Shown here piece by piece: positions 52,152 through 60,448 of a DNA stretch of 64,000 nucleotides. The notes beneath the pieces are model-generated. The model had not been told where the DNA came from. It did no database searches and was given only the letters and a program-made list of their open reading frames with translations. Made by a program: the position numbers and the translations under genes. Where the stretch lies: contig DAISXY010000006.1 in NCBI GenBank assembly GCA_036825615.1, positions 1-64,000 on the forward strand, read 5' to 3'. The stretch is from JAICXG01 sp036825615. GTDB lineage: Bacteria > Verrucomicrobiota > Verrucomicrobiia > Chthoniobacterales > UBA10450. How positions within the stretch are numbered: the first letter of the stretch is position 1; each line of letters opens with the position of its first letter.

Positions 52152-52868
52152 ATGAAAAAATTGATTCGCGCACTCGCGCTTCTCACGTTCATGCCGCTCG
52201 CGGCATTGCAGGCCCAACAAAGTCCATCCGCCTCAAAATCAGCCACCGCCTCGAAGCGGACCGACATCTATCACGTCTTCATCGTCAAGGCCAACCTCGG
52301 CAAAGCCAAGCAATTGCAGAATTGGCTGAAGCAGCCGGACCCGCAGCATCCCGATACAAAAGGAATCCTGCTGCGGCACCAGGACGGCGACTCGTGGGAT
52401 TATATCGCGATCGAACACATCGGCACGACCGCCACAGTGGACCTCAAGCAGGCACCCATGACGCCGCAGCAGCGGATGCTCACGGAGTGGCACGGCGATA
52501 CTTTTGTTGCCGGCCCGTCATGGGCGGATTTTTCCAAGGCGCTCGGGCTGGATGATGCCTCGAAAAGCTCCGGCTCGGTCTACGTGGTCTCCGATTATCG
52601 CGCCGCGCCTGGTCATCGCGATGAACTGGAGAAAATGTTGAGCGAGTCAACTCCGGGCGATACCGCCTCGGGTAATGTCCTCCTCGCGCACCTCGAAGGC
52701 GCGCCTTGGAATTTCCTCGCAATCGTGCGTTACGACAGCTGGGAAAAATATGCCGAAGGCGAAAAGAGCAGTATCGCGCAAACCAACCAGGGTCAGGGCG
52801 GATGGTTTCAGCTGCGTGACCATTGCGCGCTGCATCACGATACGATCACCGATCGGATCGTTCCCTAA
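52152..52868 (+). CDS. Exported protein of unknown function
   Basis: 238 residues. A signal peptide (MKKLIRALALLTFMPLAAL, cleaved after QAQ) is followed by two similar alpha-beta halves: DIYHVFIVKANLGKAKQLQN then WDYIAIEHIG, and VYVVSDYRAAPGHRDELEKM then WNFLAIVRYDSWEKYAEGE. This is a tandem dimeric alpha-beta barrel (ferredoxin-like) fold of the ABM type. Such domains bind small or aromatic molecules. No catalytic residue can be assigned. Confidence 0.75.
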   Translation: MKKLIRALALLTFMPLAALQAQQSPSASKSATASKRTDIYHVFIVKANLGKAKQLQNWLKQPDPQHPDTKGILLRHQDGDSWDYIAIEHIGTTATVDLKQAPMTPQQRMLTEWHGDTFVAGPSWADFSKALGLDDASKSSGSVYVVSDYRAAPGHRDELEKMLSESTPGDTASGNVLLAHLEGAPWNFLAIVRYDSWEKYAEGEKSSIAQTNQGQGGWFQLRDHCALHHDTITDRIVP

Positions 52869-53067
52869 CCTTTCCTTTCCCGTGAGTTGTAACTCGCCGG
52901 CTGGACTGAGCTCATCCTCGGTCCAGCCGCGCGAGCGACGACGCACCGTTTCAAGCGTAAGGACTCAGGTTCTTGAAGAGCGCGGCGTTTGGCGCCTTCG
53001 GCGCATGTTTGCTGGCGAGCCACCGGCAAACGACAGGCCAGCGGCTTGTGCTCCCCAGACCGAAGCT

Positions 53068-53243
53068 CGTCATCCCGAGCGCAGCGCAGCGAAGTCGAGG
53101 GATCCCGCCCACTACGCGTGAAGCTCTGATCGCGAGTTTCGCGATCCTCCATGGGAATCGGTCACTCGCGTCGCGGCGCGTGTGACCTTCTAGTTGTTCC
53201 GCGGGGTCCCTCGACTCCGCTTCCGCGGCGCTCGGGATGACGA
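53068..53243. repeat. Dispersed palindromic repeat, family A, copy 5
   Basis: Left arm GTCATCCCGAGCGCAGCGCA then GAAGTCGAGGGATCCC; right arm GGGGTCCCTCGACTCCGC to GCTCGGGATGAC. It occupies most of the 390-base gap between the exported protein gene and rpsR, which converge. Nothing else is recognised in the gap. Confidence 0.85.
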
Positions 53244-53258
53244 AGGTTGCCGCCGAGG

Positions 53259-53498
53259 CTACTTCATCAACAAGACCGAGCGGCTGCGCTTGATCTCGCG
53301 CGTGATCTTGCGATGCATGTGGGCCGGCATTCCGGTCACGCGCCGCGGCAGGATCTTGCCGCTTTCGGTCACGAATTTTTTCAGCAGGTCGGGGTTTTTG
53401 TAATCAATCGCCTCGGCCGCGATATCGATTCGGCGGCGTGGCATGGTGCGATTCGCGCGGCGAAAAGCGGAACGGCGTTTGGCGGTCTTCGGTTGCAT
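53259..53498 (-). CDS. rpsR: 30S ribosomal protein S18
   Basis: 79 residues ending SRSVLLMK. The core IDYKNPDLLKKFVTESGKIL and PRRVTGMPAHMHRKITREIK is unmistakable S18. It is the last gene of a dksA-like, rpmG, rpsR run and starts one base after the rpmG stop codon. Confidence 0.97.
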   Translation of the reverse strand: MQPKTAKRRSAFRRANRTMPRRRIDIAAEAIDYKNPDLLKKFVTESGKILPRRVTGMPAHMHRKITREIKRSRSVLLMK

Positions 53499-53499
53499 G

Positions 53500-53673
53500 T
53501 TACTTCGTCTCCCGATGCAGAGTGTGCCGTTTCAAAAACGGATTGTATTTCTTTTTCTCCAGCCGGTTCGGCGTGCGCGGGCTTTTCTTGTTTCGCGTCG
53601 TCATGTAACGCGAAACGGGCTTGCCGAGCGCTTTCGCTTCCGTGCATTCAAGGGCGACGATTTCCTGCGGCAT
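53500..53673 (-). CDS. rpmG: 50S ribosomal protein L33
   Basis: 57 residues beginning MPQEIVALEC and continuing YMTTRNKKSPRTPNRLEKKK and YNPFLKRHTLHRETK. This is L33 of the type without the full CxxC zinc ribbon (only one Cys is present). It lies between the DksA-like gene (five-base gap) and rpsR. Confidence 0.95.
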   Translation of the reverse strand: MPQEIVALECTEAKALGKPVSRYMTTRNKKSPRTPNRLEKKKYNPFLKRHTLHRETK

Positions 53674-53678
53674 AACGA

Positions 53679-54386
53679 CTACTCCTTGGTTTCGGGCAGG
53701 GCCTCTTCTTCTTCGCCTTCGCGACCTTCATCTTCGGTCAGGCCAAAGAGCGAAGTGACCGACTGCCGCACGCGTGAAGCCTTGCTTTGCTTCTCCAGCT
53801 GCGATTGACACTCGACCGTGAAGCGGGCGAACGGAATCGCCTCGAGGCGCGCGCGCGAAATCGGTTTGCCCGACATCTCGCATTTCCCGTAGGTGCCGAG
53901 GTCGATCCGCTTCAGCGCTTCATCGATTTCATAAAGCGCATCCTGTTCCTGGGAAAGAAGGCTGAGCGCAAAATCGCGATCGTAGGCGTCGCTCCCCGCG
54001 TCCGCCTGATGCATGCCGAAGGCAGAGGCTTCGCTCCCTTCAGCTCTGGCACGGAGCGTGTCCTGCGCGACCCCGGTCATGGAATCAACCATCGCGTCGC
54101 GCAGTTGCAGGAGTTTCTCGCGCTGGGCCTTGATGAAAGGATCGAGGCGGCGCTGCTTCGGCTGGGCGTGATTGCCGATGATGCTGAGCGTTTCGGAATT
54201 TTTCCCGACCGCCTTCTTCGCCTTGCCATTGGCCGAGCGGACCGGCGCAGCGGCGCGTTTATTCGCCTTTGCTTGAGCACCCTTAGGCGTTTTCTTCGCA
54301 GCCGGTTTGGTCCGCGCGACAGGCTTCTTCTTAGCCGGCGCTTTCTTCGCGGATTTGGGAGATGTTTTTTTGGTTGAACGAGCCAT
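53679..54386 (-). CDS. DksA/TraR-family protein with Lys-rich N-terminal tail and partial zinc site
   Basis: 235 residues. The first 60 or so are a Lys/Ala/Pro-rich tail (SPKSAKKAPAKKK) like histone H1 tails. A coiled-coil-like region (LDPFIKAQREKLLQLRDAMV, about 80-160) leads to the DksA-type finger GTYGKCEMSGKPISRARLEA. The normal four cysteines are reduced to two (C169 and C193), with Ser172 and Thr190 in the other positions, so zinc binding is doubtful. The acidic end is EGEEEEALPE. It may bind RNA polymerase like DksA and DNA through its tail. It heads the ribosomal protein run. Confidence 0.85.
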   Translation of the reverse strand: MARSTKKTSPKSAKKAPAKKKPVARTKPAAKKTPKGAQAKANKRAAAPVRSANGKAKKAVGKNSETLSIIGNHAQPKQRRLDPFIKAQREKLLQLRDAMVDSMTGVAQDTLRARAEGSEASAFGMHQADAGSDAYDRDFALSLLSQEQDALYEIDEALKRIDLGTYGKCEMSGKPISRARLEAIPFARFTVECQSQLEKQSKASRVRQSVTSLFGLTEDEGREGEEEEALPETKE

Positions 54387-54523
54387 AAGAAATTTTTTCG
54401 GCGCTGCGGCCCCGTTAGTCCGGACTTGGGGAGGCTTAATTAAGAGCGAGAAAATTTTTCCGCAAGCGGTTTTGGCGCGATTTCGGCGGGGGCAATTTTC
54501 CTATCTTTCGGTCGGTTTTTCGC

Positions 54524-55318
54524 TCAAGAACTGGCGCTGGAATAGTGATTCAGCGCCCAGCGCCAGAAGGCGCGACTGATGAGGGTCACGATCGTGCCGG
54601 CGACGATGAGATGAAACATGAGCCAGCTGGGTTGGCCTAATGACTTGATGAGCAAGCGGGCCGGGATATTGGCCACGATCACAACCGGAATGAACCAGCC
54701 AAAGACAAGCCGGAAAAGCCGGGGAAAAATCACGTCCGGATAGCGCGCGATATTGAGGAAATTGAAATAACCGTAAACCAGTCCTTGTGCCCGGACGATC
54801 CAGAAGCTGACCGCGGCGAGAGTGAGCATGATCGAATAATGGATCGAGATCCCAAACGCGATTGCGACCAGATAAAGCAGCACCGTCCCGGGCCCGGGCA
54901 CGACATGCAGTTGCCGAAGGCAAAAGATCACGACGATCGCGCCGATAAACGCGTTGACCACGCTGTCGAGCCCGAACTGTTTCGTCGAGACCGCGAACTG
55001 GCTGTCGACCGGGAGCACGAGCACGGAATCGAGCTTCCCGGTGCGCACCAACTCGGGAATGTTGGCGACGTTGACGAAGAAAAACGCCTGGAAAAGCTGG
55101 GCGATAATCTGGTGCGTGCCGACGAGCAGGACCACTTCCCATTTCGTCCAGTCGCCGATCTGATCGACCTGGCCAAAGATGATGCTGAAGAAGAGAATCT
55201 GGCCGCAAAACCAGAGCACCTCCACGATCATCCAGAGGATGAAGTTGGCCTTGAAACTCATCTCGCGGATGAGCGAGTTGCGCAGCATGATCGAATAAAT
55301 TTCCAAGTAGCGGCGCAT
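54524..55318 (-). CDS. ABC-2 type transporter permease (DUF990-like)
   Basis: 264 residues from MRRYLEIYSIMLRNSLIREM with six hydrophobic segments, typical of ABC-2 family permeases that come as paired permeases with an ATPase. No ATPase or second permease is adjacent here: upstream lies the divergent macA-like gene, downstream the dksA-like gene. It may work with subunits encoded elsewhere. The longer open frame to 55735 is the mirror of macA. Confidence 0.82.
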   Translation of the reverse strand: MRRYLEIYSIMLRNSLIREMSFKANFILWMIVEVLWFCGQILFFSIIFGQVDQIGDWTKWEVVLLVGTHQIIAQLFQAFFFVNVANIPELVRTGKLDSVLVLPVDSQFAVSTKQFGLDSVVNAFIGAIVVIFCLRQLHVVPGPGTVLLYLVAIAFGISIHYSIMLTLAAVSFWIVRAQGLVYGYFNFLNIARYPDVIFPRLFRLVFGWFIPVVIVANIPARLLIKSLGQPSWLMFHLIVAGTIVTLISRAFWRWALNHYSSASS

Positions 55319-55390
55319 GCTTTCTTGTAACCAATTCGGCTTCGGCCGGTCTAAAGAATACCTGCCGACGCCGGTTCGTCGGCATTTTTC

Positions 55391-56554
55391 ATGAAACGAA
55401 TTTATCTCCTCGGCGGCGCGATTTTGCTCGCGCTCGCGCTTGTTTTTGGGTTCACGCGCTGCCGCAGCAGTGCCGCGGGCGAATACCAAACCACCGAGGT
55501 GACGCGCGGCCCGCTCACCGAAGCGGTGACCGCGACCGGCACCCTCAACCCGGTCGTGAACGTGCAGGTCGGCAGCCAGATTTCCGGCAACATCGCAAAG
55601 CTCTTCGTCGATTTTAACTCGCCGGTGAAGGCGGGACAGGTCGTGGCCGAGATTGATCCGGCGGTTTTTCAGGCGGCCGTTTTGCAGGCCCAGGGTGATC
55701 TCGACAACGCCAAAGCTGCGCTCGAGCTGGCGCAACTAACGCAGAAGCGAATGGTCGAGCTGGTCGCGAAACAAAACTCCTCCCAGTCCGAGCTCGACCA
55801 GGCCAACGCCACCCTTCATCAGGCGGAAGCGCAGGTGAAGATCAAACAGGGTGCGTTGCAAAAAGCGCAGGTCGATCTCGAGCATTGCACGATTACTTCT
55901 CCGATCGACGGAATCGTCATCTCACGCAGCGTCGACGTTGGCCAGACCGTTGCCGCCAGCCTGAGCGCGCCGGTCATTTTCACGATCGCAAATGACCTCA
56001 CGAAAATGCAAATCGATGCCGCGGTCGCGGAAGCGGATATCGGCGGAGTCGATGTGGGACAGAAGGTTGATTTCACCGTCGACGCTTTTCCGCGGCGCAC
56101 CTTTCACGGCGAAGTGACCCAGGTGCGCAACGCGCCGACGACGATCCAGAACGTGGTCACCTACGACACCGTGATCTCCGTGAACAACGCCGATCTGAAA
56201 TTAAAGCCGGGGATGACCGCGAACGTTTCCATCATCGGGGCGCATCGGGAGAACGCGCTCAAGCTGAGCAACGCCGCCCTCCGTTTTCGGCCGCCGAACG
56301 CAGCGCCATCCTCGTTAGGCGCGCACACCCGCGGAAAACCGGGCGAGCATCAGACCGAGCGCACCGTCTACGTCCTGCAGGCAGCGAAACCGGTCGCGGT
56401 CCAAATCAAGACCGGGATCAGCGACGGGATCGCGACCGAAGTGCTCGATGGTCTGAAGGAAGGTGATCGGGTCGTGACCGCAATGACCGGCAACGAAACC
56501 CTCGCTGCCCAGCGCCCGAACAACCCGATCGCGGGCGGCGGCCGCCGCTTCTGA
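55391..56554 (+). CDS. Periplasmic adaptor subunit (MacA-like, HlyD family)
   Basis: 387 residues. An N-terminal membrane helix (about 5-22) is followed by a first half lipoyl domain (VGSQISGNIAKLFVDFNSPV), a long coiled-coil hairpin (about 95-160), the second half lipoyl (CTITSPIDGIVISRSVDVGQ) and beta-barrel regions. This is the adaptor that links an inner-membrane exporter to an outer-membrane channel. The ATPase gene follows after 12 bases. The start is separated by 72 bases from the divergent ABC-2 permease gene. One octamer lies near the C-terminus. Confidence 0.9.
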   Translation: MKRIYLLGGAILLALALVFGFTRCRSSAAGEYQTTEVTRGPLTEAVTATGTLNPVVNVQVGSQISGNIAKLFVDFNSPVKAGQVVAEIDPAVFQAAVLQAQGDLDNAKAALELAQLTQKRMVELVAKQNSSQSELDQANATLHQAEAQVKIKQGALQKAQVDLEHCTITSPIDGIVISRSVDVGQTVAASLSAPVIFTIANDLTKMQIDAAVAEADIGGVDVGQKVDFTVDAFPRRTFHGEVTQVRNAPTTIQNVVTYDTVISVNNADLKLKPGMTANVSIIGAHRENALKLSNAALRFRPPNAAPSSLGAHTRGKPGEHQTERTVYVLQAAKPVAVQIKTGISDGIATEVLDGLKEGDRVVTAMTGNETLAAQRPNNPIAGGGRRF

Positions 56555-56566
56555 GGCATCACAAGA

Positions 56567-57313
56567 ATGGGTGCGAATCAGGCCGTCGTCAGGCTGGAAG
56601 ACGTGCACAAGACTTATCACACTGGCGAGGTCGAAGTCCGCGCCGTGCGCGGCGTCTCCCTCGAGATTGGTCGGGGCGAATTTACCGCCATCATGGGCTC
56701 GAGCGGCTCGGGCAAATCCACCCTCATGAATCTGCTCGGTTGTCTCGACCGGCCGACGAGCGGCCGTTACATCCTCGATGGCCATGATGTTTCCCGGCTC
56801 GGGCGCGACCAGCTCGCCGATATTCGCAATCGCAAGCTCGGCTTCGTCTTTCAAAACTTTAACCTGCTCCCGCGCACCTCCGCGCTCGAGAACGTTGAGT
56901 TGCCGTTGCTTTACGGCGAGCATCGCCTAACGAGCGCGGAGTTGCGCGAAAAGGCGAACCGGGTCCTCGCCGCGGTCGGTCTCGCCGGGCGCGAAGATCA
57001 TTACCCGAGCCAGCTTTCCGGCGGCCAGCAACAACGGGTCGCGATCGCCCGCGCCCTGATCAACGACCCCGAGCTGCTCCTCGCCGACGAACCGACCGGG
57101 AATTTGGACAGCCGCACCAGCGTCGAGATCATGGGAATCTTCCAGCAGCTCAACGAGCACGGGATCACGATTGTGATGGTGACTCACGAGAGCGACATCG
57201 CCGCCTACGCCCGGCGCAATATCGTCATGCGCGACGGGATTGTGCAGAGCGACGAAGCGGTCGCGCACCGGCTTATCGCCCGTGACGAGGCAAAGCTACC
57301 TGACTGCGTCTGA
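56567..57313 (+). CDS. ABC transporter ATP-binding protein (MacB/LolD type)
   Basis: 248 residues. Walker A MGSSGSGKST, Q loop FVFQNFNLLPRTSALENVEL, signature LSGGQQQRVAIARAL, Walker B LLLADEPTGNLDS and the H loop MVTHE are intact. It is the stand-alone ATPase of a MacAB-like exporter. Its permease gene does not follow; it lies 5.8 kb further on at 63074, beyond four minus-strand signalling genes. Confidence 0.94.
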   Translation: MGANQAVVRLEDVHKTYHTGEVEVRAVRGVSLEIGRGEFTAIMGSSGSGKSTLMNLLGCLDRPTSGRYILDGHDVSRLGRDQLADIRNRKLGFVFQNFNLLPRTSALENVELPLLYGEHRLTSAELREKANRVLAAVGLAGREDHYPSQLSGGQQQRVAIARALINDPELLLADEPTGNLDSRTSVEIMGIFQQLNEHGITIVMVTHESDIAAYARRNIVMRDGIVQSDEAVAHRLIARDEAKLPDCV

Positions 57314-57324
57314 TCGAATCACTT

Positions 57325-60006
57325 TCAAGCCGTCCTTTGCCGGGCGGCGGCGAGGACATTGTCGACCATCGCCAGCAGTTGGTCCCGGCCATAGGGTTTG
57401 CCGAGGAAATGTTCGACCCCGCTTGCTTCCAACGCGCTCTGGATTTGTGGATCGTCCGCGCCTGTGGAAACGATGATCGGCACGCTCGGATCGATTTTCC
57501 TCAGCTCGTGCACGAGCGCGCCGCCATCCATCTGCGGCAACATCAGGTCAGTGAGAATGAGTTGAATGGCATCGCCAGCTTGTCTGAACACCGCCAGGGC
57601 TTCCGGGCCGTCTTTTGCTTCCAGGACCTGGTAGCCGTTCTCTTCAAGAATCGACTTTGTGACGAAGCGGATAATTTCCTCGTCGTCGATGACCAGTATC
57701 TGTTCATTTCGCCCTCGGGCAATGTCTGTCTTCGCCGCTTCTGCGGCGCTGAGTTGAACATCGCTGGCGGGAAGGAAAACGCGAAAAGTCGTCCCGCGCC
57801 CGGGAGCGCTCTCCACCACAATAAAGCCGTCGTGGCTCTTCACGATGCCTAAGGTTGTCGAAAGCCCGAGGCCGGTCCCTTTGCCGATTTCCTTTGTGGT
57901 AAAGAACGGATGGAAAATTTTTTCGACCGTATCCTGCGACATGCCCGCGCCGCTGTCGCTCACCCGCAGGAGCACATAAGCGCCCGGCTTTCCCTCCGGC
58001 ATTTTTGCCGCGGCGGTTTCGTCCAGCTCGATATTCTCCGCCGCGATCTCAAGCGTCCCGCCCTGCGGCATCGCGTCGCGCGCGTTGACTGCCAGATTGA
58101 GCAGCACCTGGTGCAACTGCGTCGGATCGCCGGCGACCGACCAAAGCTCCTTCGGATAGTTTGTTCTGATCTCGATCGTCTTGGGAAATGTGCTGCGGGC
58201 GATATCGGCCATTTCTTCAATGAGGTGGCGCGGATTAGTCCGCACCCGCTCGCCCTCGATCCCACGGGCGAAGGTCAGCACCTGTTTAACTACACTCGCG
58301 CCTCGATGCGCGCTCGCCAGGATCAGATCGAGCGCCGCGCGAACGTCGGGGTCGCCCTGGTCGTCGATCGAGTCTGCGCCCATGAGAATCGGGGTAAGGA
58401 TGTTATTCAGATCATGCGCCACGCCGCTGGCCAGCGTGCCGATGCTTTCAAGCCGTTGCGCGCGCAGCAACTGCATCTCGAGATGCTTTTGTTCCGTTAC
58501 ATCGGTGCAGATGACCAGGATCGAGCGCGGCGCGCCCTGGTCGTCGCGCACCAGCGTCGCGCGCACCTCGGCGATCAGTTCGTCGCCGGTTTTGGTGAAC
58601 TGCTTCAGCTCGCCATGAAATTCGCCGGTTTCGTGAAGGCTATTCAAGACGCGGTCGATATCGGCCCGGTTGGCCAGCGTGGTGGCTTCGGATAATCCAA
58701 TCCGCTCCTCTGCTGTCCAGCCGTAGAGACGTTCGGCGCCTTTGTTCCAAAAAACGATCCGCTGATCGTCGTAGTTGCGCATGATGATGGCGTCGTGGGC
58801 GCGATCGATGATTTCCGACTGCTGGCGGAGACGTTCTTCGCTGCGTTTTCGTTCCGTTACGTCGATCGCAGTGACCATGCGCGCGGCTGTGCCGTTCCAG
58901 AGCAACGGGCTCGAGTAGATGAGGACGTTGATCAGCGTGCCCTCCTTCGTGCAGTGGCGAAACTCTCCCGAGAAATGGGCGGGCGCGCGCGGGCCGGTGA
59001 GCGCCTTTTGCAAGGCCTCCTCTTCCTCCGGCAAACGCAGATCGCTCAGGCGAAGCCGGAGAAATTCTTCGCGAGAATAGCCATACTGGGCGAGGGCGGC
59101 GTCGTTAACGGCGAGAATGGCGAGCGAGGCGGAATCGAAGACCCACATCGGGTTGGGATTGGTCTCGAAGAGAAGCCGGTATTGTTGCTCCTGAAGCTTG
59201 AGCCGCTGCTCGGCCACATATTGCTCGGTGTTGTCTTTGAAAGTGACGATGCAGCCGACAATCTTTCCCTCGTCGTCCCGGACGGGCGCGGAAACGTAAT
59301 CAACCCGAAAAGACCGCCCGTCCTTGCGCCAGAAGACGTCGTTAGTCACGCGCCGGGTTTTGCCATCGCGCATGCTCTCGTAGATCGGGCATGACTCGAC
59401 CGGATAGGCGCTGCCGTCGGCATGGCTGTGGTGAATGGTTTCGTGCGCGGCGCGCCCGATCAGTTCTTCGCTCGTCCAGCCGAGTAGTTCGAGTGATTTG
59501 CGGTTTTCAAAAGTGATCCTCCCTGCGAGGTTGATCCCATGAATCCCTTCCGCGGATGAATCGAGAATCAGCTGATGCCGGCGCATGAGCTTGCTTAATT
59601 TCTCCTCTGCGGCCCGGCGTTCGGCGCGAAGCTGCCGCTGAGCGAGCGCATGTCTTACCGCCTCGCCCAGCCGCGCGATCCGGTCTTTGAGCAGGTAATC
59701 GTCGGCTCCCTCCCGCATCGCGGCGACCGCGGTCTCTTCGCCGATCGTTCCGGAGACGATAATGAAGGGGATATCGAGCTGCAGCTCGTTGAGCCGTTGC
59801 AGGGCGCGCAGCCCGCTGAATTCCGGCAACTGGTAGTCGGAAAGAATCAGGTCGACTTTGCCTCGGAGCCTCTCGAGATACTCCGCCTCGGTCTCGACCC
59901 GCTGGGCGTGCGGCATAAAGCCGGTGCGCTTCAGCTCGCGCACCATTAACTCGGCGTCGGCCGGGTTATCCTCGACGAGGAGGACCTCGAGAGTTTTTTC
60001 AGGCAT
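57325..60006 (-). CDS. Hybrid sensor kinase: receiver, three PAS, kinase core, receiver
   Basis: 893 residues. An N-terminal receiver (about 5-125, LILSDYQLPEFSG) is followed by three PAS/PAC domains (about 145-520), each ending in a typical PAC strand pattern. Then come HisKA with GVAHDLNNILTPIL (phospho-His), the ATPase boxes LLNLAVNARDAM and GKGTGLGLSTTLGIVKSHDG, and a C-terminal receiver (about 770-888, ILTDLMLPQMDGG). There are no transmembrane helices, so it senses inside the cell. It is the last gene of a four-gene minus-strand signalling operon; it overlaps the upstream receiver gene by eight bases. Confidence 0.92.
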   Translation of the reverse strand: MPEKTLEVLLVEDNPADAELMVRELKRTGFMPHAQRVETEAEYLERLRGKVDLILSDYQLPEFSGLRALQRLNELQLDIPFIIVSGTIGEETAVAAMREGADDYLLKDRIARLGEAVRHALAQRQLRAERRAAEEKLSKLMRRHQLILDSSAEGIHGINLAGRITFENRKSLELLGWTSEELIGRAAHETIHHSHADGSAYPVESCPIYESMRDGKTRRVTNDVFWRKDGRSFRVDYVSAPVRDDEGKIVGCIVTFKDNTEQYVAEQRLKLQEQQYRLLFETNPNPMWVFDSASLAILAVNDAALAQYGYSREEFLRLRLSDLRLPEEEEALQKALTGPRAPAHFSGEFRHCTKEGTLINVLIYSSPLLWNGTAARMVTAIDVTERKRSEERLRQQSEIIDRAHDAIIMRNYDDQRIVFWNKGAERLYGWTAEERIGLSEATTLANRADIDRVLNSLHETGEFHGELKQFTKTGDELIAEVRATLVRDDQGAPRSILVICTDVTEQKHLEMQLLRAQRLESIGTLASGVAHDLNNILTPILMGADSIDDQGDPDVRAALDLILASAHRGASVVKQVLTFARGIEGERVRTNPRHLIEEMADIARSTFPKTIEIRTNYPKELWSVAGDPTQLHQVLLNLAVNARDAMPQGGTLEIAAENIELDETAAAKMPEGKPGAYVLLRVSDSGAGMSQDTVEKIFHPFFTTKEIGKGTGLGLSTTLGIVKSHDGFIVVESAPGRGTTFRVFLPASDVQLSAAEAAKTDIARGRNEQILVIDDEEIIRFVTKSILEENGYQVLEAKDGPEALAVFRQAGDAIQLILTDLMLPQMDGGALVHELRKIDPSVPIIVSTGADDPQIQSALEASGVEHFLGKPYGRDQLLAMVDNVLAAARQRTA

Positions 60007-60448
60007 CGACTTTGGGAGCTTGATTGAGCAGGAGCCAGTAAAGCCCGAGCTCCTGCACCGCGGCGGCGAAGCGCTCGAAGCTGACCGGCTTGACGATGTA
60101 GCTGTTAACCCCGAGCCGGTAACTCTCGATTACGTCCCGCTGTTCCTTCGACGAGGTCAGCACCACCACCGGAATATTCCGGGTCCGTGCGTCGGCCTTG
60201 ATTTGTTGGAGGACTTCGAGCCCGTCCACCTTTGGCAGCTTGAGGTCGAGGAGGATGACTTTGGGCGCCGCTCCCGGTCTTCCGGCAAAGCCGTTCTCGC
60301 CGAAGATTATGTCGAGCGCCTCAACGCCGTCGCGCGCTACCTGCATGCGATTGGCGAAATTGGCTTTGCGCAGGGCGCGTAACATCAGCTCAAGATCCTG
60401 CGTGTTGTCTTCGACGATCAGGATCTCGAGGGCGTTGGGTTCACTCAT
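59999..60448 (-). CDS. Single-domain response regulator (Rcp1-like)
   Basis: 149 residues. VEDNTQDLELMLRALRKANF, LLDLKLPKVDGLEVL, VVLTSSKEQRDV and SYIVKPVSFERF are the motifs of Rcp1-type receivers, which partner phytochrome-like kinases. It overlaps the upstream kinase gene by four bases and the downstream hybrid kinase by eight, so all are translated together. Confidence 0.92.
   Translation of the reverse strand: MSEPNALEILIVEDNTQDLELMLRALRKANFANRMQVARDGVEALDIIFGENGFAGRPGAAPKVILLDLKLPKVDGLEVLQQIKADARTRNIPVVVLTSSKEQRDVIESYRLGVNSYIVKPVSFERFAAAVQELGLYWLLLNQAPKVDA

Noticed and set aside
54524..55735. Long form of the ABC-2 permease (403 codons)
   Set aside because: The extra N-terminal part is the antisense of the macA-like gene; the MRRYLEIYS start at 55318 gives the normal family length.
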